Shown here one piece after another: positions 24,932 through 33,934 of a DNA stretch of 41,964 nucleotides. A program made the translations under genes and the position numbers. Source of the stretch: Acidimicrobiaceae bacterium (lineage in GTDB: Bacteria > Actinomycetota > Acidimicrobiia > Acidimicrobiales > RAAP-2); assembly GCA_003132205.1 (NCBI GenBank), contig PKWY01000055.1, positions 35,232-77,195 on the forward strand. Direction: 5' to 3'. Below the pieces are notes generated by a model that made no database searches, was not told the DNA's origin, and was given only the letters and a program-made list of their open reading frames with translations. The first letter of the stretch is position 1. The number at the start of each line of letters is the position of its first letter.

Positions 24932-25570
24932 ATGGCGTCATCCCCATCGTTCACGACGATCCTCCTCGTACGCCACGGCGCGACCGCGACGACCGGCACC
25001 GTGCTGCCCGGAAGAGCGGCCGGCCTGCACCTCGCCGAGAAGGGAGTCGCCCAGGCGGAGGGCGTCGCCCAGCGAATCGCCGAGTTGGGCAAGAAGCCCG
25101 TCGCCGTGTACGTCTCGCCCCTGGAGCGCGCCCGCGAGACCGCGGCGCCCATCGCCAAGGCCCTGAAGCTGCGTCCCGTCGCAGAACGCGGCCTCCTCGA
25201 GTGCGATTTCGGCTCCTGGACCGGGAAGAAGCTGGGCCTGCTTCGCCGCAAACCCGAATGGAAGGCCGTGCAGAACGCCCCGAGTACCTTCCGGTTCCCC
25301 GAGGGCGAGTCGTTCGCCGAGATGCAGCTTCGGATGTGGAGCACGCTCGAGAAGCTGGCGCGCACGCACCGGAATCGAACGATCGTCGTCGTGAGCCACG
25401 CCGACACCATCAAGGCGGCCGTCACCTACGCCATGGGGGTTCCCCTCGACCTGTTCCAGCGCACCGTCATCTCGACCTGCTCGGTCAGCGCCATCGCGTT
25501 CACCAACTCCACGCCGGTGGTCTTGTGCGTCAACAACACCGGATCCCTGAAGGAGCTCGCACCGTCATGA
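24932..25570 (+). CDS. Histidine phosphatase, MSMEG_4193 family
   Basis: The 212-residue protein is a phosphoglycerate-mutase-fold phosphatase with the catalytic RHG (14-16) in LLVRHGAT, the SPLERARET motif, and the second His in VVSHADTIKAA. Its length, TYAMGVPLDLFQR helix and place before a DUF3090 gene identify the MSMEG_4193 subfamily, found in actinobacteria. Substrate unknown. The following gene begins inside its TGA (ATGA). Confidence 0.92.
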   Translation: MASSPSFTTILLVRHGATATTGTVLPGRAAGLHLAEKGVAQAEGVAQRIAELGKKPVAVYVSPLERARETAAPIAKALKLRPVAERGLLECDFGSWTGKKLGLLRRKPEWKAVQNAPSTFRFPEGESFAEMQLRMWSTLEKLARTHRNRTIVVVSHADTIKAAVTYAMGVPLDLFQRTVISTCSVSAIAFTNSTPVVLCVNNTGSLKELAPS

Positions 25571-26046
25571 ACTACGTCTTTGACGCCCCCGACAAGGTGA
25601 TGGTGGGCGTGCTCGGCGAGGTCGGCAACCGGCTCTTCCTGCTGCAGGCCCGCCAGGGCCGCCGCTTGGTCATCGTGAAGTGCGAGAAGCTGCAGCTGAG
25701 CGCCCTCGCCGAGTGGCTGGCCCAGGTCGTCGGCACTCTGGGCCGCCCGGGACACCTCCCCAGCGACTTCGCCCTCGAGCCCGAGTACGAGGAGGACTTC
25801 GTGGTCGGTGACATCGCGATCGCCGTCGACGAGGAGAACGAGACCATCGAGGTCTCGCTCGAATCGATCGAGGAGGAGGACGCCCTCGAGCTCACCCTCT
25901 CGAAGGAGTGGGCCGGCGGGCTCGCCATCGCCATCATCCGTCTCGTCGAGGCCGGACGTCCCCCGTGCCCCCTCTGCGGCGGGCCCCTCGACCCCCAGGG
26001 CCACGACTGTCCCCGCACCAACGGACACCGGCCACCGATCCGCTAG
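25567..26046 (+). CDS. DUF3090 family protein
   Basis: This 159-residue protein belongs to the actinobacterial DUF3090 family, with FDAPDKVMVGVLGEVGNRLFLLQAR at the start and a C-terminal CPLCGGPLDPQGHDCPR zinc ribbon (about 139-155). The middle is acidic (EYEEDFVVGD through IEEEDALEL). Function is unknown. It overlaps the phosphatase by four bases and precedes the SCO1664-family gene by six, and this order is conserved in actinobacteria. Confidence 0.93.
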   Translation: MNYVFDAPDKVMVGVLGEVGNRLFLLQARQGRRLVIVKCEKLQLSALAEWLAQVVGTLGRPGHLPSDFALEPEYEEDFVVGDIAIAVDEENETIEVSLESIEEEDALELTLSKEWAGGLAIAIIRLVEAGRPPCPLCGGPLDPQGHDCPRTNGHRPPIR

Positions 26047-26052
26047 GGCCGG

Positions 26053-26760
26053 ATGAACCGCGACGAAGAGCGAACGCTCCTGAGCGAGGGTTCCATCGAG
26101 ATCGAAGGACGCGTGGCGGGGTCGTCGAACCAGGCGCTGCTCGTGACCGTCTCGCTCGGCGGGGCATCGGCACTCGCCTGCTACAAGCCCGAAGCCGGTG
26201 AGCGCCCGCTCTGGGACTTCCCCGACGGCCTGTGGCGCCGCGAGGTCGCCGCCTACGAGCTCGACGTCGTGCTCGAGACCGACCTCGTGCCCACGACCGT
26301 CGTTCGAGAGGACGCGCCCTTCGGGATCGGCTCGCTGCAGTGGTGGGTCCAAGACAACCTCGAGGACCACTACTTCACGCTTCGCGAACGCCCCGAGCTC
26401 TACGACTGGTTCGCGTCGTTGGCGGCCTTCGACGTGGTGGCGAACAACGCGGACCGCAAGGCCGGCCACGTCCTCTTCGACGGGGTGCGCTGCTGGGCCA
26501 TCGACAACGGGCTGTGCTTCCACGAGGAGGAGAAGCTGCGCACCGTCATCTGGGAGTACGCCGGGCTGCAGATCAACCCCCACCTGCTCGAGCGCATCGA
26601 CCGGTTCGCCCAGGGTGACGTCGGCGATCTCGCCAACTTCCTGAACGCCCACGAGTTCGCCTTCGCCCAGATGCGCGCGCACAACCTCGTCGAGAGCTCG
26701 CAGTACCCGACGCCCGACGACGATCGCGACTGGCCGCCCTATCCCTGGCCGCTCATCTAG
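26053..26760 (+). CDS. SCO1664 family (PI3/4-kinase-like) protein
   Basis: The 235-residue protein has a kinase-like layout: a Lys in LACYKPEAGERPLWDFP, the segment AFDVVANNADRKAGHVL that resembles a catalytic loop, and CWAIDNGLCF that resembles the metal-binding DNG. It is the third member of the conserved trio. Activity is not established. The TAG shares CTAG with the convergent MFS gene. Confidence 0.9.
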   Translation: MNRDEERTLLSEGSIEIEGRVAGSSNQALLVTVSLGGASALACYKPEAGERPLWDFPDGLWRREVAAYELDVVLETDLVPTTVVREDAPFGIGSLQWWVQDNLEDHYFTLRERPELYDWFASLAAFDVVANNADRKAGHVLFDGVRCWAIDNGLCFHEEEKLRTVIWEYAGLQINPHLLERIDRFAQGDVGDLANFLNAHEFAFAQMRAHNLVESSQYPTPDDDRDWPPYPWPLI

Positions 26761-28229
26761 GTCAGGGGAACGAGCTCACCCTCGAACTCGGGCACCCCTG
26801 ATTCGAGCATCAAGAACGTGAGGACCGCCCCGACGCCGAAGAACGCCGCGGCCCACCAGAAGGCCACCGCGTAGCCGTGCAGCGTCGCCTCGGTGGCGTA
26901 GCTGCGCACCACCGTCGCATCGTTGGAGCTGGGCAGCTTCGAAAGGGACCGCACCGTCGCCGACACGGCGATGGTGTTGAGCAGCGCCGTGCCCATCGAG
27001 CCGCCCACCTGCTGGGTCGTGTTCACCAGTGCCGACGCGGCACCGGCGTCGCGGTGCTCGACCGACGCGGTCGCGCTGGCGATCGCCGGGGCGAAGATCA
27101 GTCCGAGACCGAGCCCGGTGACGACGAGTCCCGGCAGGACGTGGCCGAAGTAGTCCGAGTTGGGTGGCAGCTTCGTGAAGAGCACCATCCCCATGGTCGC
27201 GAGGACCATCCCGACCGGCACCAGGGGACGGGGACCGACCGTGTGGAGCAGACGGGCGCTCGCGATGACGGCCGAGAAGGCGATCGCCGCGACGAGGGGA
27301 AGAAAGGCGATGCCGGTGCGCATGGGGGAAAAGCCCAGCGTGTTCTGGAGGTAGTACGCGAGGAACAGCGAGACGCCGAAGATGCCGATGTTGGTGATGA
27401 AGAGCGCGACCAGTGATCCGGCGCGGGTCCGGTTGCTCAGCAGGCGAAGCGGGAGCAGCGGATGCGGCGAGCGCTGTTGCCAGAAGACGAACAGGATCAG
27501 CAGCACGACGCCGAGGATCAGGCTCCCCCAGGTGAGGTGGTTCGACCAACTCGTCGTCACCGCGTGACCGAAACCGTAGACGACGAAGAACAGCCCGGCA
27601 CTGCCGAGCACGGTGCCGAGCGCGTCGAGACGCGTGCGCTGCTCGCCCTTGGCGCTCTGCACGAACAGGGCGACGCCGATGATGGCCACGAAGGCGAAGA
27701 ACACGTTGATGAAGAGGCACCAGCGCCACGACATCCACTGGGTCAACGCTCCTCCGAGCAAGAGCCCCACCGCGGCGCCCGATCCGCCGATGGCGCCGTA
27801 GATGGCGAACGCCTTGGCGCGCTCCTTGGGCTCGCTGAACGTGACGGTCAGAGCCGCGAGCGCCGCCGGAGCCAGGAGGGCGCCGAAGAGACCCTGGACC
27901 GCTCTCGCGGTGACCAGCATGGAGAAGCTGTTCGCCGCGCCCCCGATCGCCGACGCGACCGCAAAGCCGGCGAGGCCGGCGAGCAGGGCGTTGCGGCGGC
28001 CCCACAGGTCGCTGAGGCGCCCACCGAGCAACAAGAGCGATCCGAACGCCAGTGCGTACGCCGTGATGAGCCACTGCCTGTTCGCCGTCGAGAAATGCAG
28101 CGCCAGCTGCGCGCGAGGAAGCGCAATGTTGATCACCGTGGCGTCTAGGGCGACCATGAGCTGAGCGATGCTCAACACCGCCAACGTCCACCATCGACGG
28201 TCGCGCGAAGAGACGTGGGAGTCGACCAT
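26757..28229 (-). CDS. MFS drug-efflux-type transporter (DHA2, 14 helices)
   Basis: The 490-residue protein belongs to the EmrB/QacA group, with the DHA2 motif LDATVINIALPRAQ in the first membrane segment, GGRLSDLWGRRNALL in loop 2-3 and about 14 hydrophobic segments. Proton-driven export of drugs or toxic compounds is the usual role; the substrate is unknown and no regulator is adjacent. ATG 28229 is supported by the short distance to the etfA terminator (28285-28305). It lies downstream of etfA but after that terminator, so it has its own transcript. Confidence 0.92.
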   Translation of the reverse strand: MVDSHVSSRDRRWWTLAVLSIAQLMVALDATVINIALPRAQLALHFSTANRQWLITAYALAFGSLLLLGGRLSDLWGRRNALLAGLAGFAVASAIGGAANSFSMLVTARAVQGLFGALLAPAALAALTVTFSEPKERAKAFAIYGAIGGSGAAVGLLLGGALTQWMSWRWCLFINVFFAFVAIIGVALFVQSAKGEQRTRLDALGTVLGSAGLFFVVYGFGHAVTTSWSNHLTWGSLILGVVLLILFVFWQQRSPHPLLPLRLLSNRTRAGSLVALFITNIGIFGVSLFLAYYLQNTLGFSPMRTGIAFLPLVAAIAFSAVIASARLLHTVGPRPLVPVGMVLATMGMVLFTKLPPNSDYFGHVLPGLVVTGLGLGLIFAPAIASATASVEHRDAGAASALVNTTQQVGGSMGTALLNTIAVSATVRSLSKLPSSNDATVVRSYATEATLHGYAVAFWWAAAFFGVGAVLTFLMLESGVPEFEGELVPLT

Positions 28230-28284
28230 AACCTTCTAACCAGCCTAAAGAGCCCGGGCTCGGTAACGGCGCATTCGGCACAAA

Positions 28285-28305
28285 ACCCCGGCCAACGGCC
28301 GGGGT
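28285..28305 (-). terminator. Rho-independent terminator of etfBA
   Basis: On the minus strand CCCCGGCC-GTT-GGCCGGGG makes an 8-base-pair GC stem (9 with the flanking A-T) followed by TTTTG. It begins 34 bases after the etfA stop. It is the clearest intrinsic terminator in the window. Confidence 0.85.
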
Positions 28306-28311
28306 CTCCGT

Positions 28312-28340
28312 GCGAACTTCACGCGAACTTCGTGCGAATT
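28312..28340. repeat. Short tandem repeat at the etfA end
   Basis: GCGAACTTC occurs at 28312-28320 and 28323-28331, followed by a third, broken copy at 28334-28340. The period is 11 bases. The copies lie between etfA's stop and its terminator. No function is evident; it may be a chance slip duplication. Confidence 0.5.
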
Positions 28341-29307
28341 AGCCGCGCGCCTTCAATGCTTCGATCAACGCCGGCAGCACCTTGTGCACGTCACCCACGA
28401 TGCCGAAGTCGGCGATCTGGAAGATCGGCGCATCGGCGTCCTTGTTGATCGCGACGATGTTCTTCGAACCCTTCATCCCCACCATGTGCTGGGTGGCACC
28501 CGAGATTCCGCACGCGATGTAGACCGTGGGCTTCACGGTCTTGCCGGTCTGGCCCACCTGGTGCGAGTAGGGAACCCAACCGGCGTCGACGATCGCCCGA
28601 CTGGCGCCCGCGGCGCCGCCCAGGAGTTTCGCCGCTTCCTCGATGAGCGCGTACTTGCCGGCTTCACCGAGTCCGCGTCCGCCCGACACGACGACGGCGG
28701 CTTCCTCGAGCTTCGGGCCGGTGCGCTCCTCGACGTGGCTCGTCGTGATCTTGGCGCTGCCGGCGGTGCCGGTGTCACCGGCGGGCGCGGCGACAACCGT
28801 CGCCGCGAGCCCTTCGGTCGGCTCGACGACGAACGACTTCGCGCGCACCACGATGATCCCGGGGCCTTCGCCCGTGAAACGCGCCTTCACCGTTTGGCTG
28901 CCGCCGAAGACCGGATGCTCGGTGACGAGTCCACCCTCGTCCGAAAGACCGGTCACGTTGGTGAGAACCGGACGGTCCAGACGAGCCGACAGGCGTCCCG
29001 CGATGTCGCGTCCGTCGTAACTGGTGGGAATCAGGATTGCGTCCGGCGCCCCTTGACTCGCTATCAGCGCGGCGATCGCCGACACCACGGGGACCCCGGG
29101 CAACGCGCCATTGAGAGGTCCGACGTCGTACAGGGTTGTCGCGCCGAACTCGCCGGCTTCCTGGCTCAGCGCGGTGGCGTCGTCGCCCCACGTGATCGCC
29201 GACACGGTGGCGCCGAAGTTGCGCGCGTGACTCAGCAGTTCGAGTGACGTGGTGGTGAGGGTTCCGTTGGAGGGCTCGACGACGACCCAGATGTTTGACA
29301 GTGACAT
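28339..29307 (-). CDS. etfA: Electron transfer flavoprotein alpha subunit
   Basis: This 322-residue protein has the FixB/EtfA FAD-binding signature [19 protein letters not shown] and [24 protein letters not shown] in the C-terminal domain. With EtfB it takes electrons from acyl-CoA dehydrogenases. The start follows GGAGAT, nine bases after the etfB stop. Confidence 0.97.
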   Translation of the reverse strand: MSLSNIWVVVEPSNGTLTTTSLELLSHARNFGATVSAITWGDDATALSQEAGEFGATTLYDVGPLNGALPGVPVVSAIAALIASQGAPDAILIPTSYDGRDIAGRLSARLDRPVLTNVTGLSDEGGLVTEHPVFGGSQTVKARFTGEGPGIIVVRAKSFVVEPTEGLAATVVAAPAGDTGTAGSAKITTSHVEERTGPKLEEAAVVVSGGRGLGEAGKYALIEEAAKLLGGAAGASRAIVDAGWVPYSHQVGQTGKTVKPTVYIACGISGATQHMVGMKGSKNIVAINKDADAPIFQIADFGIVGDVHKVLPALIEALKARG

Positions 29308-29316
29308 TTCGATCTC

Positions 29317-30090
29317 CTACAGAACTTTGATTGACTCGAGGAACGCGACGATCTTCTCGGCGCCGTCTCCTTCATCGACGTACTTCTCGCCCGCGGCGCG
29401 CGACTCCGAGGCAACGACCTCGGTGATCTGCTGGCGCGCGCCCGAAGGGCCCACGTCGCTGGCGAGCCCGAGGTCCGCGACGCTCAACACCTCGACGGGC
29501 TTGGACTTGGCGGCCATGATGCCCTTGAACGACGCGTAGCGAGGTTCGACAACGCCGGCGGTGACGGTCACGACCGCGGGAATGGGTGCGGTGACCTCGT
29601 CGTAGCCGGACTCGGTCTGGCGGTCGACCTTCACGGTCGAGCCTTCGACGGTGACCGACTTGGCGAAGGTGATCGACGGCAGACCGAGTAACTCGGCGAG
29701 CTGGACCGGCGTGGTGCCGGTGTAGCCGTCGGACGATTCGGTGGCGCACAGGATCAGGTCCGGCAGGTCGCGTCGAATGACGGCGGCGAGCACCTTGGCG
29801 GTCCCGAGCGAGTCGGTGCCACGGATCGAGTCGTCGCTCACGATGACGGCCTTCGCGGCACCCATGGCGAGCGCGGTGCGCAGCCCCGCGACATCAGCGG
29901 CGGAACCCATCGAGACAACCGTGACCTCACCACCGCCGGCCTTGTCGACCAGCTGGAGGGCCATTTCGACACCGTAAGTGTCGGCCTCGTCAAGGATTAG
30001 CTTGCCCGAACGATCCAGGTTGTGCGACGCGTCAAACGACTGGGGCGCAGCGGGATCAGGAATTTGTTTTACACAGACGACAACGTTCAT
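29317..30090 (-). CDS. etfB: Electron transfer flavoprotein beta subunit
   Basis: The 257-residue FixA/EtfB partner begins MNVVVCVKQIPDP and carries the AMP-binding strand-loop ILCATESSDGYTGTTPVQLAELLGLP. I chose ATG 30090, not 30096, because TAGATT (30098-30103) lies seven bases before it, consistent with a leaderless transcript. It is the first gene of etfBA. Confidence 0.97.
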   Translation of the reverse strand: MNVVVCVKQIPDPAAPQSFDASHNLDRSGKLILDEADTYGVEMALQLVDKAGGGEVTVVSMGSAADVAGLRTALAMGAAKAVIVSDDSIRGTDSLGTAKVLAAVIRRDLPDLILCATESSDGYTGTTPVQLAELLGLPSITFAKSVTVEGSTVKVDRQTESGYDEVTAPIPAVVTVTAGVVEPRYASFKGIMAAKSKPVEVLSVADLGLASDVGPSGARQQITEVVASESRAAGEKYVDEGDGAEKIVAFLESIKVL

Positions 30091-30097
30091 GCCCATT

Positions 30098-30103
30098 AAT
30101 CTA
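30098..30103 (-). promoter_or_regulatory. etfB -10 box, probably leaderless
   Basis: TAGATT on the minus strand lies seven bases before the ATG at 30090. No ribosome site is seen. Confidence 0.5.
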
Positions 30104-30136
30104 GGGCATTACCGACCAGTACAAATCAGATCCCGA

Positions 30137-30817
30137 TCAGCCCACGAGCGCGAGAGCCGTGGCCGGATCGTCGGTGATGATGCTCTTCACGCCGAGTTCC
30201 GCCATCTCCTTGATATCCAAGGGATTATTGACCGTCCAGACATTCACGTCGAGCTCGAGCTCGTTGGCCAGCGCCATCGACTCGGGCCCGACGCTGCTGA
30301 AATGCGGGTTCACCGCGTTAAGGCCCAGCACGTGGGCCCGGGTCATGGCGCTCGGGAGTTCGACATCCCAGACGAGCCAACCCACGGGCATGGCGTCGTC
30401 GAACGAGCGCACCACCGCGCACGTCGCGAGGTCGAAACAGGAGATGAGCACCGAATCGGCCCAGTTGGCGTCGTGCAGGAAGGTGACGACTTGGCGCGCA
30501 AGCTCCCCCGTTGGCTCGTAGGTCGGCTCACTCGAATGTTGAATGTTCTTGATCTCCACGTTGACCTGGATCCCCCGACAGACATCCAGGGCCTCTTGAA
30601 GGGTGGGGACGAAGGCGGGCAGATCGCGTCGCTCGCAGTGCGCGATGACGAGGTCGCCAATGGTCGGATCGTGGTGAACGACGAGTTCCCCGTCGCCGGT
30701 ACGGCGCACGTCGAGTTCGACGCCGTGGACCCCGATCTCCTTCGCGGCGACGAAGGCGCGGACCGTGTTTTCCCTCTCCACCACGTGCAACCCCCGGTGG
30801 GCGTAGATCGCTGTCAC
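30137..30817 (-). CDS. Glycerophosphodiester phosphodiesterase
   Basis: The 226-residue TIM-barrel enzyme has the GDPD motif YAHRGLHVVERENT at the N-terminus, ELDVRRTGDGELVVHHDP with the metal-binding Glu and Asp, and NVEIKN. It hydrolyses glycerophosphodiesters to glycerol 3-phosphate and an alcohol. There is no signal peptide. GTG 30823 is possible, but CAAACT (30825-30830) lies seven bases before GTG 30817, so I prefer 30817. Confidence 0.93.
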   Translation of the reverse strand: MTAIYAHRGLHVVERENTVRAFVAAKEIGVHGVELDVRRTGDGELVVHHDPTIGDLVIAHCERRDLPAFVPTLQEALDVCRGIQVNVEIKNIQHSSEPTYEPTGELARQVVTFLHDANWADSVLISCFDLATCAVVRSFDDAMPVGWLVWDVELPSAMTRAHVLGLNAVNPHFSSVGPESMALANELELDVNVWTVNNPLDIKEMAELGVKSIITDDPATALALVG

Positions 30818-30883
30818 GACCACGAGTTTGGCAGGTGGAGTCTTAAACCCTCGAGTTGAAGGTAAGAAATGCCTAAAACACCC

Positions 30884-30912
30884 TTGTATTTCAGCGGTGA
30901 CCTAAGTAAAAT
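30884..30912 (+). promoter_or_regulatory. whiB1 promoter with flanking inverted repeat
   Basis: -35 TTGTAT (30884-30889), spacer of exactly 17 bases, -10 TAAAAT (30907-30912). Transcription would begin near 30919 with a 55-base leader. An inverted repeat TTCAGCGG (30890-30897) and CCGCTGAA (30924-30931) flanks the -10 region and might be a regulator site. The AT-rich region contrasts with its surroundings. Confidence 0.7.
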
Positions 30913-30973
30913 TGAAACTCCCGCCGCTGAAGCTTTCTGGGCAAAGCCACGCGGATTTACCAAAGGATTTGTC

Positions 30974-31270
30974 ATGTCGTTGATCTGGAACCGTACGCAC
31001 GCCTGGGATGACGCCGATTGGCGTGCAGCGGCCGCGTGCCGCGATACCGAGCCGGAGCTCTTCTTCCCGGTGGGCACCACCGGCATGGCGACCGACCAGA
31101 TTGAATCCGCCAAGCGGGTCTGTGACAACTGTGACGCCCAGAAGGCCTGCCTGGAGTTCGCCTTGGCGACCAACCAGGAATCGGGCGTCTGGGGCGGAAC
31201 CACCGAGGACGAGCGCCGCAAACTGCGCAAGCAGTGGCTGGCCGCCCGTCGCCGTTCCGCCGCGAGCTAG
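30974..31270 (+). CDS. whiB1: WhiB1-type iron-sulfur transcription factor
   Basis: The 98-residue protein has the four WhiB cysteines C22, C50, C53 and C59 (CRDTEPELFFP, VCDNCDAQKAC), the GVWGG turn at 71-75 and a basic C-terminal tail (RRKLRKQWLAARRR). WhiB1 binds a nitric-oxide-sensitive 4Fe-4S cluster and the primary sigma factor. The convergent pairing with a pdtaS-like kinase is the same as Rv3219/Rv3220c in M. tuberculosis. ATG 30974 has AAAGGA upstream and lies after the mapped promoter, whereas an in-frame ATG at 30869 lies before it. Confidence 0.95.
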   Translation: MSLIWNRTHAWDDADWRAAAACRDTEPELFFPVGTTGMATDQIESAKRVCDNCDAQKACLEFALATNQESGVWGGTTEDERRKLRKQWLAARRRSAAS

Positions 31271-32754
31271 AGCCGGGCGGTCGTAGGAACGACCACGCGC
31301 ACGAACGTCCCCCCGCCTTTGGAGTAAGGGACCGAGTTCATCTCAATGCTGCCGTGCAGCTGGGTGCGCACGAGGTCGCGCACAATCGAAAGCCCGAGAC
31401 TCGTCGGGACCTCGAGCGAGAAGTCGTCGCCGAGCCCGCGGCCGTTATCGCGGACCTCCGCGACGGCGTTGCCGTCCTCTTGATAGAGGTTCAGCGTCAC
31501 GACGCCGACGTGATCGTTGGTCGCGCCCCCGAAGTCAACGAACGCGTGCTCCACGGCGTTGGTGAGCAACTCCGCGAGCGCCACCGCGAGCGGCGTCGCG
31601 AGGTCGGTGGGCAACGTTCCGAGCTCGCCGTTCACGACGATCTCCACGGGATGCAGGGCCAAGACCGTGTCTTCCACCAGCAGGACGAGCGAGCGGACGA
31701 TTTCGTCGAAAACCACTTCCTCGCCCGGTTCGCGAGAGAGCACCTCGTGCACCACAGCGATCGAGCGCACGCGCCGTTCGGCTTCTTGCAACGCGGTGCG
31801 CGTCTCGACTTCGCTGCTGCGCCGTGCCTGCAGGCGCAGCAGCGATGAGATCGTCTGAAGGTTGTTCTTCACGCGGTGGTGGACTTCCCTCACCGCTGCT
31901 TCCTTGCTCAAGACCAGTCGGTTGAGTTGGCGAAGGTCCGAGACGTCTCGCACGAGGACGACAACCCCGGTGACGATGCCGTGGTCGAAGAGCGGGACGC
32001 AGTGGAAGAGGATCGCGACGTCCTGGCCGCGGTCGATCTCCTCCATGGCAGGAATCCCGAACTCGAGCGATCGCTCGACCACGCGAACACGAAGCCCCAT
32101 GACGCGTAGGGTGTGGCCCTCAACCGAGGCGTAGATTCCCAGCCGGTGTAGCGCGTTCGTCGCGTTGGGCGTCGCGAACTCGACTTCGCCGCGCTCATCG
32201 AGCAGGAGGATACCGTCGCCCACCCGCGGCATGCCCGGTCCGGCGACGTCATCCTCGCGGTACGGAAACGTCGCGTCGGCGACCATCGAGCACAGGCGCT
32301 CGAAGATCGAGAGGTACGCCTGCTCGTAGAGCGACGCCGGTCCGCGAAGCGGACCCTGCAGGCGTACGAGCACGGCCACGATCTTCCCGTCGAACCCCAC
32401 GGGCACGCACCAGACCGGCACGACACCTTCGATCTTGTCAATCTTCAACTCTCCGACGACGCGCGTCCCGCTCTCGAACGCCAGGCGCACGAGGGGCCAG
32501 GCGTCGAGCTCTTGGGTGGTCCCGACGAGGTCGTCGTTCAGCAACGTCGATCGGTTGTTCGGCCGCATCTGGCCCAGGACGACGAAGTCCCCGCATCCGC
32601 GATCGGAGGGTTCATCGACCTTCGCCATCAGCAGCATGTCGGAGAACGAAAGGTCCGACAACAGCGACCACGACGCCGTGAGGCGAAGAAGGTGGTCGAT
32701 CGCCGCCTCGTCGAGCTTCGTGCGCGACGAGGCGAGTTCGGCGAGGGTGGCCAT
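31267..32754 (-). CDS. pdtaS: PdtaS-type sensor histidine kinase
   Basis: The 495-residue soluble kinase has an N-terminal GAF-like domain (about 1-165), a PAS domain (175-270), the HisKA_2 dimer helix REVHHRVKNNLQTISSLL with phospho-His at 292 or 293, and the ATPase domain with ELLTNAVEHAF and DNGRGLG. No membrane segment is present. In mycobacteria PdtaS phosphorylates the RNA-binding antiterminator PdtaR. A PdtaR gene is not in the window. The ATG overlaps the stop of the PHP gene by one base. The stop shares CTAG with whiB1. Confidence 0.93.
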   Translation of the reverse strand: MATLAELASSRTKLDEAAIDHLLRLTASWSLLSDLSFSDMLLMAKVDEPSDRGCGDFVVLGQMRPNNRSTLLNDDLVGTTQELDAWPLVRLAFESGTRVVGELKIDKIEGVVPVWCVPVGFDGKIVAVLVRLQGPLRGPASLYEQAYLSIFERLCSMVADATFPYREDDVAGPGMPRVGDGILLLDERGEVEFATPNATNALHRLGIYASVEGHTLRVMGLRVRVVERSLEFGIPAMEEIDRGQDVAILFHCVPLFDHGIVTGVVVLVRDVSDLRQLNRLVLSKEAAVREVHHRVKNNLQTISSLLRLQARRSSEVETRTALQEAERRVRSIAVVHEVLSREPGEEVVFDEIVRSLVLLVEDTVLALHPVEIVVNGELGTLPTDLATPLAVALAELLTNAVEHAFVDFGGATNDHVGVVTLNLYQEDGNAVAEVRDNGRGLGDDFSLEVPTSLGLSIVRDLVRTQLHGSIEMNSVPYSKGGGTFVRVVVPTTARL

Positions 32755-33629
32755 CAGAGGGCCCGCAGGGGAACGAGGTGACGCTGGCGGTTCGTGTAGG
32801 TGGCGAGTTCGCTCACGCCTCGCGCCTCGAGAAGGTCCGCGAGGTCGCCCGCCCTCTCTCCGACGCGCTCGAGCCGGTGGGCGTCGCTCGCCGTCGTGAA
32901 CGTGAGTCCACCGGCCACCAATCGGTCGAGGAAACCTTCGGCTGGGTACTGCTCGCCGACGGGCTTCACCCAACCGGCCGACGAGCACTCGATCGAAACG
33001 TCGGCGGACGCGGCGGCGCCGGCCATGCGGTCCCAGTGCTCGGCGGGGTTCGACGAGAAGAAACCGGCGACCTTGATGAGGTCCGGGTGGGCCAGCACGT
33101 CGACCGAGTTCGACGCCGCGAGCTCCTCGAGCGCCTCCGCGTAGTCGGCCCAGCACCGGTCGACGTCGCGAACGCTCCACTCGTGCATCTGGACTTCGTT
33201 GTCGATGTCGTCGAACTGCCACGTCCCGAGCCAGTGCACCGATCCGATCAGGACGTCGAACGGGTACTGCGCGAGCAGCGCGGATACCTCGTCCATCTGT
33301 CCGCGGTAGTAGTCGACCTCCAGGCCGATCTTCACGGGCAGTCCCTGGTCCTTCGCGGCCTGGGCCAGATTGACGTACTCCTCGAGCGAGTTTCTCGCGT
33401 GAAAGTCGAAGTACTCGGCCATGATCGGGCTCGTCGGCTCGTGGCCGAAGCGCTCCCAGAACGGTCCGACGGTCGACATCACGTCGACGAAACGGTGGGC
33501 GTGCTCGGTGAGGGCGAGTTCGGTGACGCCGTGGGTCGCGGCCTCGTCGCAGTACTTGGCGATCTGGTCGAGATCGAACCAGACCGATGACTCCGAATGT
33601 GGCCAGAGATGCAGGTGGTAGTCAATCAC
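32754..33629 (-). CDS. PHP-domain phosphoesterase (histidinol-phosphatase-like)
   Basis: The 291-residue protein has the PHP metal motifs: DYHLHLWPHSE (H5, H7), EHAHRF, GLEVDYY, GSVHWLG, HPDLIK and SDAHR. It is of the HisK-like type that hydrolyses histidinol phosphate, but the same fold serves other phosphoesters and no his genes are near. Start is GTG 33629. It lies 20 bases after DUF3107 and overlaps pdtaS by one base, forming a DUF3107-PHP-pdtaS operon. Confidence 0.88.
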   Translation of the reverse strand: MIDYHLHLWPHSESSVWFDLDQIAKYCDEAATHGVTELALTEHAHRFVDVMSTVGPFWERFGHEPTSPIMAEYFDFHARNSLEEYVNLAQAAKDQGLPVKIGLEVDYYRGQMDEVSALLAQYPFDVLIGSVHWLGTWQFDDIDNEVQMHEWSVRDVDRCWADYAEALEELAASNSVDVLAHPDLIKVAGFFSSNPAEHWDRMAGAAASADVSIECSSAGWVKPVGEQYPAEGFLDRLVAGGLTFTTASDAHRLERVGERAGDLADLLEARGVSELATYTNRQRHLVPLRAL

Positions 33630-33649
33630 GGCGGTCCGGCCTCAGGGGA

Positions 33650-33883
33650 TCAGGCGTTGCCGAAGCCGACGACGCGCTCGCTCGCCGACGTTGCGAACTC
33701 CACGTAGGAGATGCGCGAGGCGGGGACGCCGACCCGGCGGCCCTTTCGGTCGGTGAGCCAGAGGATGTGGTCGCTCGCGAGGGCGGCCTCGACTTCCTTC
33801 ATGATCTGCTCTCGATTGGCGTCCTCGGGAAGTTCGACCTCGAGTTCCTTCATCGACTGCACGATGCCAATACGAATATCCAT
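33650..33883 (-). CDS. DUF3107 family protein
   Basis: This 77-residue protein begins MDIRIGIVQSMKELEVELPEDA and has the short LWLTDRKGRRVGVPASRISYVEF strand pair. It belongs to the actinobacterial DUF3107 family, whose function is unknown. ATG 33883 follows GAGGAG. First gene of the operon. Confidence 0.93.
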   Translation of the reverse strand: MDIRIGIVQSMKELEVELPEDANREQIMKEVEAALASDHILWLTDRKGRRVGVPASRISYVEFATSASERVVGFGNA

Positions 33884-33934
33884 TACGACTCCTCTGTCAC
33901 GATGGCGACTTTCCCCATGTTACGGCGTTGGGGC

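Noticed and set aside
30869..30973. In-frame ATG 35 codons before whiB1
   Set aside because: It has a modest ribosome site, but it lies upstream of the -35/-10 promoter and the added residues are not WhiB-like.
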